Source of the DNA: Pseudonocardia sp. EC080619-01
Lineage (GTDB): Bacteria; Actinomycetota; Actinomycetes; Mycobacteriales; Pseudonocardiaceae
Length of the DNA stretch: 64,000 bases
NCBI RefSeq assembly: GCF_001420995.1
Contig: NZ_CP012184.1
Location: forward strand, 3,270,501-3,334,500
Direction of reading: 5' to 3'
A model generated the notes under the pieces. It saw nothing but the letters and a program-made list of their open reading frames with translations. It was not told the DNA's origin and made no database searches. A program made the translations under genes and the position numbers. This document shows positions 1 to 10,704 of the stretch, one piece after another. Every line of letters starts with the position of its first letter. The first letter of the stretch is position 1.

Positions 1-1308
1 CCCGTCACCGCGGTCACGCAGACCGCGGACGGGGTCGCGGTCCGCGCGGGCGGTGCGGAGGTCCGCGGCTCGTACGCCGTGGTGTGCGCGGGGGCCCGCA
101 GCGACGATCTGCGCCGGCAGCTCGGGGTGTCCTTCGACGGCCACAGCTTCGACGACCGCTTCCTGATCTGCGACGTGCGCGCCGACCTGCCGCACCGGGC
201 CGACGAGCGGCACTTCCACTTCGACCCGGAGTGGAACCCCGGCCGCCAGGTGCTCGTGCACCCGTGCCCCGACTCGACGTTCCGCATCGACTGGCAGGTC
301 CCGGCCGGGTACGACCTCGCCGCCGAGACCGCGTCCGGCGCGCTCGACGCCCGCATCCGGCAGGTCGTGGGCGACGTCCCGTACGAGCTGGTGTGGTCGT
401 CGGTGTACCGCTTCCACTCGCGCGTCGCGGACCGGATGCGGTGCGGCCGGGTGCTGCTGGCCGGGGACGCCGCGCACCTGGTGTCGCCGTTCGGGGCGCG
501 CGGGCTGAACTCCGGGGTCGCCGACGCCGAGAACGCCGCCTGGAAGATCGCCTGGGCGGGGTTCGGCCGGGCGCCCGCGGAGCTGCTGGAGAGCTACCAC
601 GACGAGCGGCACGCCGCCGCCGTCGAGAACGTCGCGGTGACGACGGCGACGATGGACTTCCTCGTCCCACCCGATCCCGGCCGGGCCCGGCACCGCGCCG
701 ACGTGCTGGCCCGGGCCGCGACGGACCCGGAGGCCCGCGCGCTCGTCGACTCCGGACGGCTGTCCGAGCCGTTCTGGTACGTCGGCTCGCCGCTGACCAC
801 CGCGGACCGCTCCCGCCCGTTCGCCGGACGCCCGCCGCGCGGGCAGGTGCCGCCCGCCGGCCCGGGGATCCTGGTCCCCGACGCCCCGGTGACCCTGCCC
901 GACGGCACGACGACGCGGCTGCGCGCGCTGGCCCGGGACGGGTTCCTGCTGCTCACCGCGCCCGGCGCCGACACCGGAGTCGCCACGGCGGCAGCCGCCG
1001 CCGCACCCGGCCCGGCCACGACCCTGCCGATGACACCGGCGTCACCACGGTCGGGCAGCACGCTGCGGCCCGCCGCGGGGCCGGGACGTGCATCCCGGCC
1101 GGGGGGCGCGGGGGAGCACGCCGACCTCACCGGTGTGCTCGGTGCCCGGCCCGGCGAGGTGTGGGTCGTCCGCCCGGACGCGCACGTCGCCGCCGTCCTC
1201 CACCGGCCGACCCGCGACGACCTCGCGGTCGCACTCGCCCGCGCCACCGCGCGGGCCGTCCCCTCAGGAGAGGAGCACTCCGATGGCGTACTACCGCAGC
1301 GTCGGTGA
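1..1308 (+). CDS. FAD-dependent aromatic hydroxylase, 5' end missing
   Basis: The reading frame is already open at base 1, so the N-terminal FAD-binding fold lies outside the window. What remains resembles the flavoprotein monooxygenases of the MhpA (3-hydroxyphenylpropionate hydroxylase) and PheA/TfdB type. These use NAD(P)H and O2 to hydroxylate phenolic rings. The second FAD motif is clear: GRVLLAGDAAHLVSPFG followed by GLNSGVADAENAAWKIA. A C-terminal thioredoxin-like tail follows, with an Ala/Pro-rich linker. The stop overlaps the start of the homogentisate dioxygenase gene by 26 nt, so the two genes are probably cotranscribed and this enzyme likely feeds an aromatic acid into the same route. 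The exact substrate cannot be read from sequence. Confidence 0.85.
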   Translation, partial: PVTAVTQTADGVAVRAGGAEVRGSYAVVCAGARSDDLRRQLGVSFDGHSFDDRFLICDVRADLPHRADERHFHFDPEWNPGRQVLVHPCPDSTFRIDWQVPAGYDLAAETASGALDARIRQVVGDVPYELVWSSVYRFHSRVADRMRCGRVLLAGDAAHLVSPFGARGLNSGVADAENAAWKIAWAGFGRAPAELLESYHDERHAAAVENVAVTTATMDFLVPPDPGRARHRADVLARAATDPEARALVDSGRLSEPFWYVGSPLTTADRSRPFAGRPPRGQVPPAGPGILVPDAPVTLPDGTTTRLRALARDGFLLLTAPGADTGVATAAAAAAPGPATTLPMTPASPRSGSTLRPAAGPGRASRPGGAGEHADLTGVLGARPGEVWVVRPDAHVAAVLHRPTRDDLAVALARATARAVPSGEEHSDGVLPQRR

Positions 1309-2482
1309 CGTCCCGCCGAAGCGGCACACCCAGCACCGCCGGCCCGACGGGGGCCTCTATGCGGAGGAGTTGATGGGGGAGGAGGGGTTCTCCTCGGACT
1401 CGTCGTTGCTCTATCACCGCGGGGTGCCCTCGGCGATCGTGGACGCGTCGCCGTGGGAGCTGCCCGACCAGTCGTTGAGCGAGAACCGGCCCCTGGTCCC
1501 GCGGCACCTGCGGTTGCACACCCTGGGCGCGCAGGACTGGAAGGCGGTGGACGCGGTGACGGGGCGGCGCCTGGTGCTGGGCAACGCCGACGTGCGGCTC
1601 TCCTACGTCGTGGCGGGCGAGGCCTCGCCGCTGTACCGCAATGCGGTGGGCGACGAGTGCGTCTACGTCGAGTCGGGTGCGGCGAGGGTGGAGACGGTGT
1701 TCGGCACGCTGCGGGCCGGCGCGGGGGACTACGTGGTACTGCCGCGGGCGACGACGCACCGGTGGGTCCCGGAGGGATCCGAGCCGGTGCGGCTGTACGC
1801 GATCGAGGCGAGTTCGCACATCGCACCGCCGAAGCGGTACCTGTCGCGGTTCGGGCAGCTGCTCGAGCACGCCCCGTACTGCGAGCGGGACCTGCACGGC
1901 CCGGGGGAGCCGTTGCTGGTCGAGGGCACCGATGTGGAGGTGCTGGTCAAGCACCGCGGTGGCGGGTCCGGGATCACGGGGACCCGGTACGTGGTGCCGG
2001 ATCACCCGTTCGACGTGGTGGGGTGGGACGGGTGTCTGTATCCGTACACGTTCAACATCGCCGATTTCGAGCCGGTGACGGGGCGGGTGCACCAGCCGCC
2101 GCCGGTGCACCAGGTGTTCGAGGGCGGGAATTTCGTGGTGTGCAACTTCGTGCCGCGCAAGGTCGACTATCACCCGTTGGCGGTGCCGGTGCCGTACTAC
2201 CACTCCAATGTGGATTCCGATGAGGTGATGTTCTACTGCGGCGGGGACTACGAGGCCCGCAAGGGTTCGGGGATCGGGCTGGGGTCGGTCTCGTTGCATC
2301 CGGGTGGGCACAGCCACGGTCCGCAGCCGGGTGCGGTGGAGCGGGCGTTGGGGGCGGAGTTCTTCGACGAGTTGGCGGTCATGGTCGACACGTTCCGTCC
2401 GCTGGCGCTGGGTGAGGGTGGGATCGCGGCGGAGGACCCGGGCTACGCCTGGACCTGGGCCGGTCGCGGGCCGCCGTCGTGA
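1283..2482 (+). CDS. hmgA: homogentisate 1,2-dioxygenase
   Basis: This 399-residue protein opens the ring of homogentisate to maleylacetoacetate using non-heme Fe(II) and O2, in the cytoplasm. The ATG at 1283 has a strong GGAGAGGAG ribosome site and lies inside the end of the upstream hydroxylase gene. The family pattern of two cupin domains is visible. The C-terminal metal site is YYHSNVDSDEVMFYCGG, giving His and Glu ligands, then SLHPGGHSHGP, giving the third His. Its length fits the actinobacterial branch, which is slightly shorter than the human enzyme. With hydroxyphenylpyruvate dioxygenase at 3692 it forms the homogentisate pathway. Fumarylacetoacetase and maleylacetoacetate isomerase are not in the window. 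Confidence 0.93.
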   Translation: MAYYRSVGDVPPKRHTQHRRPDGGLYAEELMGEEGFSSDSSLLYHRGVPSAIVDASPWELPDQSLSENRPLVPRHLRLHTLGAQDWKAVDAVTGRRLVLGNADVRLSYVVAGEASPLYRNAVGDECVYVESGAARVETVFGTLRAGAGDYVVLPRATTHRWVPEGSEPVRLYAIEASSHIAPPKRYLSRFGQLLEHAPYCERDLHGPGEPLLVEGTDVEVLVKHRGGGSGITGTRYVVPDHPFDVVGWDGCLYPYTFNIADFEPVTGRVHQPPPVHQVFEGGNFVVCNFVPRKVDYHPLAVPVPYYHSNVDSDEVMFYCGGDYEARKGSGIGLGSVSLHPGGHSHGPQPGAVERALGAEFFDELAVMVDTFRPLALGEGGIAAEDPGYAWTWAGRGPPS

Positions 2483-2620
2483 CGCCGGTCTCCTGGGCGA
2501 TCCGGCCAGCAGTCGGCCGCCGCATCCTCGTGGATCTGGCCGGATCGACCAGCTCGTGATGGGCCGGTTGCGCAGGTAGGGCCGCCGGGAGTGTCCTCGT
2601 TGCACATCAGCGACGAGTGA

Positions 2621-4888
<2,268 letters not shown>

Positions 4889-4890
4889 CG

Positions 4891-6288
4891 TCAGTCCTGG
4901 ATCCGGCGCCACGGCCGGTCGGCCTCCAGCGCGAAGGCCAGCTCCAGCAGGGTGCGCTCGTCGCCGAGCGCCGTCGACAGGTGCACCCCGACCGGCAGCC
5001 CGTTGCCGGCGGCGCCGGCGGGCAGCGAGATCGCCGGGGCGCCGGCGACGTTGCACAGCGGGGTGAACGCGACGTAGTCGAGCAGCCGGGCCCGCAGGTC
5101 GTCGAACGGGACGCGCGGGCTGAGCCACCCGATCTCCGGAGGCGTGTGGGCGAGCACCGGGGACAGCAGCACGTCGTGCCGGGTGAACAGCTCGGCGTAG
5201 GTCCGCTCGACGCGGCGCAGCCGGTGCAGGAACACCGGGGTGCGGGCCATGACGTGCCGGTAGTGGTCGGCGAGGCCGTGGGTGAGGGCGTCGAGCCGGT
5301 CCGGGTCGAACGTGCGCCCGTGCAGCCAGCGCCCGCCGGTGACCACGGAGAACGCGAGCAGCCCCCAGTAGTCGAGGAAGTCGTCGACGAACCGCTGCCC
5401 GACCCCGGTCGTCGTCCCCGAGACCTCGTGGCCCTGCTTGCCGAGCAGCTCGGCGACCTCGGCGAGGCGGGTGCGCGTGTCCTCGTCGACGGTCGCGCCG
5501 GTCGGGGAGTCGAGCACCAGGCCGATCCGCAGCCGTCGCCGGGCGGGGCCCTCGACCAGCCCGACCGGGGGCAGCGAGGGGTTGCGACGGTGCCGGTCGG
5601 CCGCGGCGAGGAAGGTGGCGGTGTCACGCACCGAGCGGGAGACGACGCCGTCGGTGACCAGGTCGATCGGCATCCGCGCGCCGTTCGCGCTCTGGGCGAT
5701 CCGCCCCCGCGACGGCTTGAGCCCGACCAGCCCGCAGGCCGCGGCCGGGATCCGGATGGACCCGCCGCCGTCGTTGGCGTGGGCGATCGGCACCACCCCC
5801 GCGGCGACCAGGGCGGCCGACCCGCCCGACGACGCCCCGGCCGAGTAGCGCGGGTCCCACGGGTTGCGGGTGGGCTCGGCCTCGGCGAACTCGGTGGAGG
5901 CGTTCAGCCCGTACTCGGGCATCCGGCTCACCCCGACGGCGTCCAGCCCGGTCGCCAGCAGCTGCCGGGTGACCTCGGAGTGCTCGCGGGAGGGCGTCGC
6001 CGTGTAGGCGGTCGTCCCGTTCGCCGACGGCCAGCCGCGGACCTCGGTGTTGTCCTTGACCAGCGTCGGGACGCCGGCGAGCGGCCCGCCCGCGGAGCCC
6101 GTCACCGGCTCGGAGGTCCGGTCCAGCGCCAGGCCGTGCAGCTCCGGCTCCACCCGCGCCACCCGTGCGGCGACGGCGGCGCGGAGCTCGGCCGGGGAGA
6201 CCTCGCCGCGGCGGACGCGGTCGGCCAGGCCCACCGCGTCGTCGTCGCCCAGCGCGTCGTCGGAGAACGCGTGCACCCGTCGGCTCAT
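4891..6288 (-). CDS. amidase signature family amidohydrolase
   Basis: This 465-residue enzyme belongs to the Ser-cisSer-Lys amidase family, which hydrolyses amides such as indoleacetamide, nicotinamide or aryl amides. The catalytic Lys is in VPTLVKDN. The Gly/Ser-rich signature SAGASSGGSAALVAAG is followed by NDGGGSIRIPA, which carries the remaining catalytic serines. GatA of the tRNA amidotransferase is related, but no gatB or gatC is nearby, so this is a free amidase. The substrate is not predictable. It lies downstream of the DedA gene on the same strand with an 83-nt gap and converges on hpd. Confidence 0.88.
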   Translation of the reverse strand: MSRRVHAFSDDALGDDDAVGLADRVRRGEVSPAELRAAVAARVARVEPELHGLALDRTSEPVTGSAGGPLAGVPTLVKDNTEVRGWPSANGTTAYTATPSREHSEVTRQLLATGLDAVGVSRMPEYGLNASTEFAEAEPTRNPWDPRYSAGASSGGSAALVAAGVVPIAHANDGGGSIRIPAAACGLVGLKPSRGRIAQSANGARMPIDLVTDGVVSRSVRDTATFLAAADRHRRNPSLPPVGLVEGPARRRLRIGLVLDSPTGATVDEDTRTRLAEVAELLGKQGHEVSGTTTGVGQRFVDDFLDYWGLLAFSVVTGGRWLHGRTFDPDRLDALTHGLADHYRHVMARTPVFLHRLRRVERTYAELFTRHDVLLSPVLAHTPPEIGWLSPRVPFDDLRARLLDYVAFTPLCNVAGAPAISLPAGAAGNGLPVGVHLSTALGDERTLLELAFALEADRPWRRIQD

Positions 6289-6371
6289 GTCCTCAGATCA
6301 TGCTCGCCGGGGGTGGGGACGGTGGAGCGGACCCGCCGCGGGGTCCCGCGTCCGGGCGACCGGAGCGCGGG

Positions 6372-6992
6372 TCAGCGGACGCGGACCCGCTGCTTCGACG
6401 ACGTCATCCGGGTGACCGCGACCCGCCCGAGCACCAGCGCGATCCCGACGGCGAGCCCGCCGACGAGCAGCAGCCAGGGGCGGGACTCCAGGTCGGCGGC
6501 CAGCCGGTCCCCGGCGGCGTACCCGATCCCGACGAGGACCGCGGTCCGCGCGGCCGCCAGCGGCACGATCCAGGTGAGGAACCGCCGGTACCCGACGTTC
6601 GCGAGGCCGGCGGCGAGGTAGGCGGGGATCGCGCCGATGTCGACGAGCTTCGCGCCGAGCACGATCCGCGGCAGGTGGGTGCGGACCTCGCGGGTGAGCG
6701 CCGCGCGGCGGGCGTCGGTCAGCCCGAGCCGGGTGAGCACGCGTGCGACGCGCGGCCGCTCGCCGTGCCGGCCGAGCGCGTAGAGCACGGTGTCGCCCAG
6801 GACGTCGGCGGCGAGGGCGGCCACCCACACGCCCCACCAGGGCAGCTGCCCGGCCCCGGCCAGTGCCGCCGCGGCGACCGTGACGACCGGGCCCTCGAGG
6901 AAGGCGCCGATGGCGATCACGAGGAGTGATCGGACGGGTGCAGCCGGGACGGCGGCCAGCAGTGCGGCCACGGCGTCCGTCAGCCCGGTCAC
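6372..6992 (-). CDS. DedA family membrane protein
   Basis: This 206-residue integral membrane protein belongs to the DedA/SNARE-associated (VTT) family, implicated in lipid carrier recycling and membrane homeostasis. Family marks are FLEGPVV near the first hydrophobic segment and GAKLVDIGAIPAYLAAG in the middle, which resembles the usual arginine/proline motif of DedA proteins. Several hydrophobic helices follow, including PWLLLVGGLAVGIALVLG. I chose the GTG at 6992 because GGAGG lies 7 nt upstream. A longer frame to 7100 exists but its extra N-terminus is charged and unlike the family. It may be cotranscribed with the amidase. Confidence 0.8.
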   Translation of the reverse strand: MTGLTDAVAALLAAVPAAPVRSLLVIAIGAFLEGPVVTVAAAALAGAGQLPWWGVWVAALAADVLGDTVLYALGRHGERPRVARVLTRLGLTDARRAALTREVRTHLPRIVLGAKLVDIGAIPAYLAAGLANVGYRRFLTWIVPLAAARTAVLVGIGYAAGDRLAADLESRPWLLLVGGLAVGIALVLGRVAVTRMTSSKQRVRVR

Positions 6993-7212
6993 TCGAGACC
7001 TCCGATCAGGTGCGTTCCGATCATGGTGCCCTGTCCGGTCGGGCGCCCGGACGCCGCCCCGCTCCACGGGGCCCGCGTCCTGGCACGCCGTCGCCGTCAC
7101 CAGGTGTGACGTCCGGGAGGCCGCCGGGGTTCCCGACAGGCCGACACGATCGGGTCACGTTCCCCGCGCAACGGTCCCGACGCGCCGCGCGGCGAGCGGG
7201 CATGCTGGGGAC

Positions 7213-7353
7213 GTGGTCTGGATCCAGCTGCTCCTCGCGGCGCTCGTCCTCGCCGGTGGCGTCGCGCTGCTGACCGTCGGCGCGCTGGTCACCGGCGGGA
7301 TCGTCGCCCTGCTCGGCGGGGTGTGGGTGGGCTCCTGCGTGCGCCGGCTCTGA
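7213..7353 (+). CDS. possible small hydrophobic membrane peptide
   Basis: A GTG-started frame of 46 codons encodes almost only hydrophobic and small residues, with two potential membrane segments (VWIQLLLAALVLAGGVALL and GALVTGGIVALLGGVWVG) and a CVRRL tail. I recognise no family. The ribosome site is weak (GGGGAC just before the GTG). It stands alone between divergent DedA and a convergent regulator gene, so it may be real or chance. Confidence 0.35.
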   Translation: MVWIQLLLAALVLAGGVALLTVGALVTGGIVALLGGVWVGSCVRRL

Positions 7354-7365
7354 CCGGGCCGCTGC

Positions 7366-8760
7366 TCAGCGGGGCAGCGCGATCCCGTAGCGCTGGACGC
7401 GGCGGTACGCCGTCGCCCGGCTGATCCCGAGCGTCTCGGCGGCCCGGGTGACGCTCATGCCGTGCTCGGTCAGGCAGCGCACGAGCTCGTCGCGCTCCAG
7501 GGACTCGATCTTCGTGAGCGACCCGGAGCGGGTGGCCAGAAGCTCCGGCGGGAGGTGCCGCACGTCGACGACGGTGCTGCGCGCGGCCGCGTCGCGGACC
7601 GTCCGGCGGAGCTGCTCGACGTTCCCCGGCCAGGAGTAGGTGCGCAGCGCACGGGCGGCGGCGTCGGTGAAGGTCACGCCGTCGCGCACGAGGTGGCGGG
7701 CGAGCGGCATGACGTCCTCACCGCGGTGGCGCAGCGGCGGGACCTCCACGACGACGTCGAGCAGCCGGGCCAGCGGATCGGGCACCCCGTCGACGGTGCC
7801 CGCGGTCAGGCTCAGCGCCGCGTGCGGCAGCGAGCGGACCAGCGCCGCCAGCCGGGTCGCGACGGGGCCGGGCAGCTCGTGCACCCGGCCCGCGATCACC
7901 GCGGTGTCCGGTTTCCCCAGCTCCGGGGACCACAGCGACAGCCAGGACACGGCGTCCGCGGCGGCCGGCGGGCGGGCGTGCAGCACCCGGTGCCGTGGCC
8001 GCACCGAGCGCAGCGCCGTGGCGAGGAGCGCCGCCTTGCCCGCGCCGGGCTCACCGACGACACCGACCCGGGCGCCGTCACGCAGGGCGGTCGCGGCCTC
8101 GGCGACCGCGTGCTGCCAGTTCTCCGACAGCCCGGCGACGGCTCCGGCCGACGCCTGCGGGGCGACCCGGAACACCTCGCCGCGCGGTGCGGGCCGGGGG
8201 CTGGCGCCCCGGCCGCGGGCCAGCATCAGCGCCGAGGTCTGCCCGGCGGCGGTGCGGGCCAGGGCGAGGAGGAGCTGGTCCGAGCGCTGCGACCAGGTGG
8301 TGAGGTTGATCGAGCCGAGCAGGTCGCCGTCCACCGGGTCGAGGACGGGTGCGGCGGCGCACGTGTAGCCCCACAGGCCGGTGCAGTAGTGCTCGTCGCC
8401 GCGCACCAGCGACGGGACCCGGTCGGCCAGGGCGAGACCGAGCCCGTTGGTGCCGGCCTCCCGCTCGCCGAACGCGAAACCGGGTGCCAGATAGGTCTGG
8501 TCGAGCGCGCGGATCAGCGCCTGCTCGTCGCACAGCCGGGAGACCACGATGCCGTCGGCGTCGGTCAGCATCAGGCTGATCGGCTCCCCGGGGAGCCCCT
8601 CGTGGAGCCCGGCGAGCACCTCGCTGCCGCAGCGTGCGAACAGCGAGTCGTCGTCGACCCCGCCGGTGAAGGCCGGGCTGACGGCCTCGGTCGGCGCGCC
8701 GTAGGTCTCGCTGCGAGCCCAGGACGCCGAGATGCGTGCGGGGGCCAGGGCCTGCGCCAT
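7366..8760 (-). CDS. AcoR/MimR-like transcriptional activator with GAF, degenerate AAA+ and Fis-type HTH
   Basis: This 464-residue regulator has an N-terminal GAF-type sensor (about 60-200, with motif FGEREAGTNGLGLALA as in AcoR proteins). A AAA+ domain follows, with Walker A GEPGAGKAAL near 245, and a Fis-type helix-turn-helix ends the protein (MSVTRAAETLGISRATAYRRV). The sigma-54 contact loop GAFTGA is absent, as expected in actinobacteria, which lack sigma-54. The ATG at 8760 has AGGAGG 6 nt upstream. A GTG 3 nt earlier would be too close. It is divergent from an amidohydrolase-DUF59-alcohol dehydrogenase operon and probably controls it. In propane/acetone monooxygenase clusters a protein of this type (MimR) responds to the hydrocarbon or its product. 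A palindrome in the divergent region is a candidate binding site. Confidence 0.85.
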   Translation of the reverse strand: MAQALAPARISASWARSETYGAPTEAVSPAFTGGVDDDSLFARCGSEVLAGLHEGLPGEPISLMLTDADGIVVSRLCDEQALIRALDQTYLAPGFAFGEREAGTNGLGLALADRVPSLVRGDEHYCTGLWGYTCAAAPVLDPVDGDLLGSINLTTWSQRSDQLLLALARTAAGQTSALMLARGRGASPRPAPRGEVFRVAPQASAGAVAGLSENWQHAVAEAATALRDGARVGVVGEPGAGKAALLATALRSVRPRHRVLHARPPAAADAVSWLSLWSPELGKPDTAVIAGRVHELPGPVATRLAALVRSLPHAALSLTAGTVDGVPDPLARLLDVVVEVPPLRHRGEDVMPLARHLVRDGVTFTDAAARALRTYSWPGNVEQLRRTVRDAAARSTVVDVRHLPPELLATRSGSLTKIESLERDELVRCLTEHGMSVTRAAETLGISRATAYRRVQRYGIALPR

Positions 8761-8830
8761 CACGTACCTCCTCGTACGGCCTGCTGTCGGTCACGCTGTC
8801 ACAAGCTGTACTCCCGTGCGTCACCGTCTC

Positions 8831-8845
8831 GTCTCAGGTTGAGAC
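8831..8845. promoter_or_regulatory. candidate activator palindrome GTCTCA-N3-TGAGAC
   Basis: A perfect 6+6 inverted repeat with a 3-nt spacer lies between the AcoR/MimR-like regulator and the amidohydrolase operon, about 125 nt before the operon start. The same core (TCTCA-N3-TGAGAC) recurs at 13020-13034 upstream of the glycerol-dehydrogenase-like gene. This suggests one regulator, probably the one encoded at 7366-8760, reads both sites. Confidence 0.5.
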
Positions 8846-8962
8846 GGCGATCACGCCAACCGGCTCTGCGCCGTTCCTACCGTCGGCCCACGACGCGGGA
8901 CCCCACCGGCCCGCGCCAGTCGCGGGGTGTCCACCACCTCGCCGCGACCCGAGAGGACGACG

Positions 8963-9976
8963 ATGTACTCGAAGAACGGTGAGTCCTACTTCATCGTGGA
9001 CGCCCACGTGGCGCTGTGGGACGCGCGCCCGGAGAACCAGCGCAACATCCACGGCAAGCAGTTCATCGACTGCTTCTACGACTACCACCGCAACCTCAGC
9101 CCGGAGTCCGAGGTCTGGTCCTACGAGGACTACCTCTACCAGGGCGGCGACCGGCTGATGAAGGACCTGTTCGACGACGGCCACGTCGACCACGCGATCT
9201 TCCAGCCCGCCCACCTGGGCGAGTTCTACAACAACGGGTTCGGCCAGACCGAGGAGGCGTTCGCCCTCGCGCAGGCGCACCCGGACAAGCTGACCTACAA
9301 CCACAACTGGGACCCGCGCAACGGCGAACAGGGCCTGCGGCAGCTCCGGGAGGACGCGAAGCGCTTCGGCCTGAAGGGCGCGAAGCTCTACACCGCGGAG
9401 TGGCACGGCGAGTCCCGCGGCTGGAAGCTCGACGACTACTGGTCGTACAAGTACCTGGAGACGGCCCAGGAACTGGGCGTCCGCAACATCCACATCCACA
9501 AGGGCCCGACGATCCGCCCGCTGGACCGCGACGCGTTCGACGTCGCCGACGTGGACAAGGTCGCCACCGACTTCACCGAGATGAACTTCGTCATCGAGCA
9601 CTGCGGCCTGCCGCGGCTCGAGGACTTCTGCTGGATCGCCACCCAGGAGCCGAACGTGCACGCCGGCCTGGCCGTCGCGATCCCCTTCATGCACACCCGG
9701 CCGAAGTACTTCGCGCAGATCATCGGCGAGCTCCTGTACTGGCTCGACGAGAACCGCATCCAGTTCTCCAGCGACTACGCGATCTGGACCCCGCGCTGGC
9801 TGGTCGAGCGGTTCGTCGACTTCCAGATCCCCGAGGAGCTGAGCGAGTACGCGCCGCTGACCACCGACCAGAAGAAGAAGATCCTCGGGCTGAACGCGGC
9901 CGCGATGTACGACATCCCGGTCCCGGCCGAGCTGCAGCTCCCCATCGAGGAGCCGCAGGCCGTGGCGGTGGCCTGA
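8963..9976 (+). CDS. amidohydrolase-2 family protein of the propane-monooxygenase accessory type
   Basis: This 337-residue TIM-barrel protein belongs to the amidohydrolase-2 family. An early IVDAHVALWDA segment stands where the metal-binding HxH motif usually sits, but only one His is present there. Other candidate ligands are NIHIHKG and FVIEHCG, with a late FSSDYAIWTP Asp. In actinobacterial prm/mim clusters a gene of this kind follows the four propane monooxygenase genes and is thought to help assemble or protect the enzyme. That link is from memory of those clusters. The ATG at 8963 has GAGAGGA upstream; an in-frame start at 8927 lacks a ribosome site. Its stop overlaps the next start (TGATG). 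The monooxygenase genes themselves are not here. Confidence 0.8.
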   Translation: MYSKNGESYFIVDAHVALWDARPENQRNIHGKQFIDCFYDYHRNLSPESEVWSYEDYLYQGGDRLMKDLFDDGHVDHAIFQPAHLGEFYNNGFGQTEEAFALAQAHPDKLTYNHNWDPRNGEQGLRQLREDAKRFGLKGAKLYTAEWHGESRGWKLDDYWSYKYLETAQELGVRNIHIHKGPTIRPLDRDAFDVADVDKVATDFTEMNFVIEHCGLPRLEDFCWIATQEPNVHAGLAVAIPFMHTRPKYFAQIIGELLYWLDENRIQFSSDYAIWTPRWLVERFVDFQIPEELSEYAPLTTDQKKKILGLNAAAMYDIPVPAELQLPIEEPQAVAVA

Positions 9977-10704
9977 TGAGCGCCCCCGCCCTCACCCGGC
10001 CCGGTACGCGCCGTGACGAGGCGTGGCACGCGCTGGACGCCGTCGTCGACCCGGAGCTCGACGAGCCGATCACCGACCTGGAGTTCGTCCGGTCCCTGGA
10101 GGTCGACGGCGACCGGGTCGTGGTGCACCTGCGGCTCCCGACGGCGTTCTGCGCCCCGAACTTCGCCTACCTGATGTGCTCGGACGCGAAGGACGTGCTC
10201 ACCGACCTGGACTGGACCGGCGAGGTCGTGGTGGAGCTCGACGACCACCACGACTCCGACCTGATCAACGCCGGCCTGGCCGCGGACGCCGGGTACCGCG
10301 GCACGTTCCGGCACGAGGCCGACTCCGACCTCGACGAGCTGCGGGCCACCTTCCAGCGGAAGGCACACGCCGCCGCGATGGAACGGTCGCTGACCGGGCT
10401 GTTGCGCGCCGACCCGGACCGGACGCCCGAGTCGCTCTTCGGTGTGACCCTCGGCGACCTGCCGGACGGCCCCGTCACCGAGGTACTGCTGCGGCGGCGG
10501 GCGACCGTCGGGCTCGGGACGGACCCGGCGCTGCCGGTGCTCGTCGGGCACGACGGCGTCCCGTACCCGGCCGAGCAGGTCCCGCTGAAGCTGCGGATGG
10601 CCCGCTCGCAGCGCATCTCGATCGAGGGCAACGCGCACTTCTGCCGGGGCCTGCTGCGCACCCGGTACCCGGAGTCCACCGCACCGAAGGAGTACGAGAC
10701 GTGA
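9976..10704 (+). CDS. DUF59/MIP18-like iron-sulfur assembly domain protein
   Basis: This 242-residue protein has an N-terminal DUF59 (PaaD/MIP18) domain. It is recognised by the opening VVDPELDEPITDLEFVRS and the conserved CAPNFAYLMCSD segment with two cysteines. This family helps build or insert iron-sulfur or diiron centres. The C-terminal half (about 110-242) is specific to the homologues found in propane monooxygenase clusters as far as I recall. The start overlaps the amidohydrolase stop by 1 nt and its stop overlaps the alcohol dehydrogenase start (GTGA), so the three genes are translationally coupled. Confidence 0.8.
   Translation: MSAPALTRPGTRRDEAWHALDAVVDPELDEPITDLEFVRSLEVDGDRVVVHLRLPTAFCAPNFAYLMCSDAKDVLTDLDWTGEVVVELDDHHDSDLINAGLAADAGYRGTFRHEADSDLDELRATFQRKAHAAAMERSLTGLLRADPDRTPESLFGVTLGDLPDGPVTEVLLRRRATVGLGTDPALPVLVGHDGVPYPAEQVPLKLRMARSQRISIEGNAHFCRGLLRTRYPESTAPKEYET

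Noticed and set aside
8764..8962. A sigma-54 promoter for the operon next to the AcoR/MimR-like regulator
   Set aside because: No TGGCAC-N5-TTGC element is present, the regulator lacks GAFTGA, and actinobacteria lack sigma-54.
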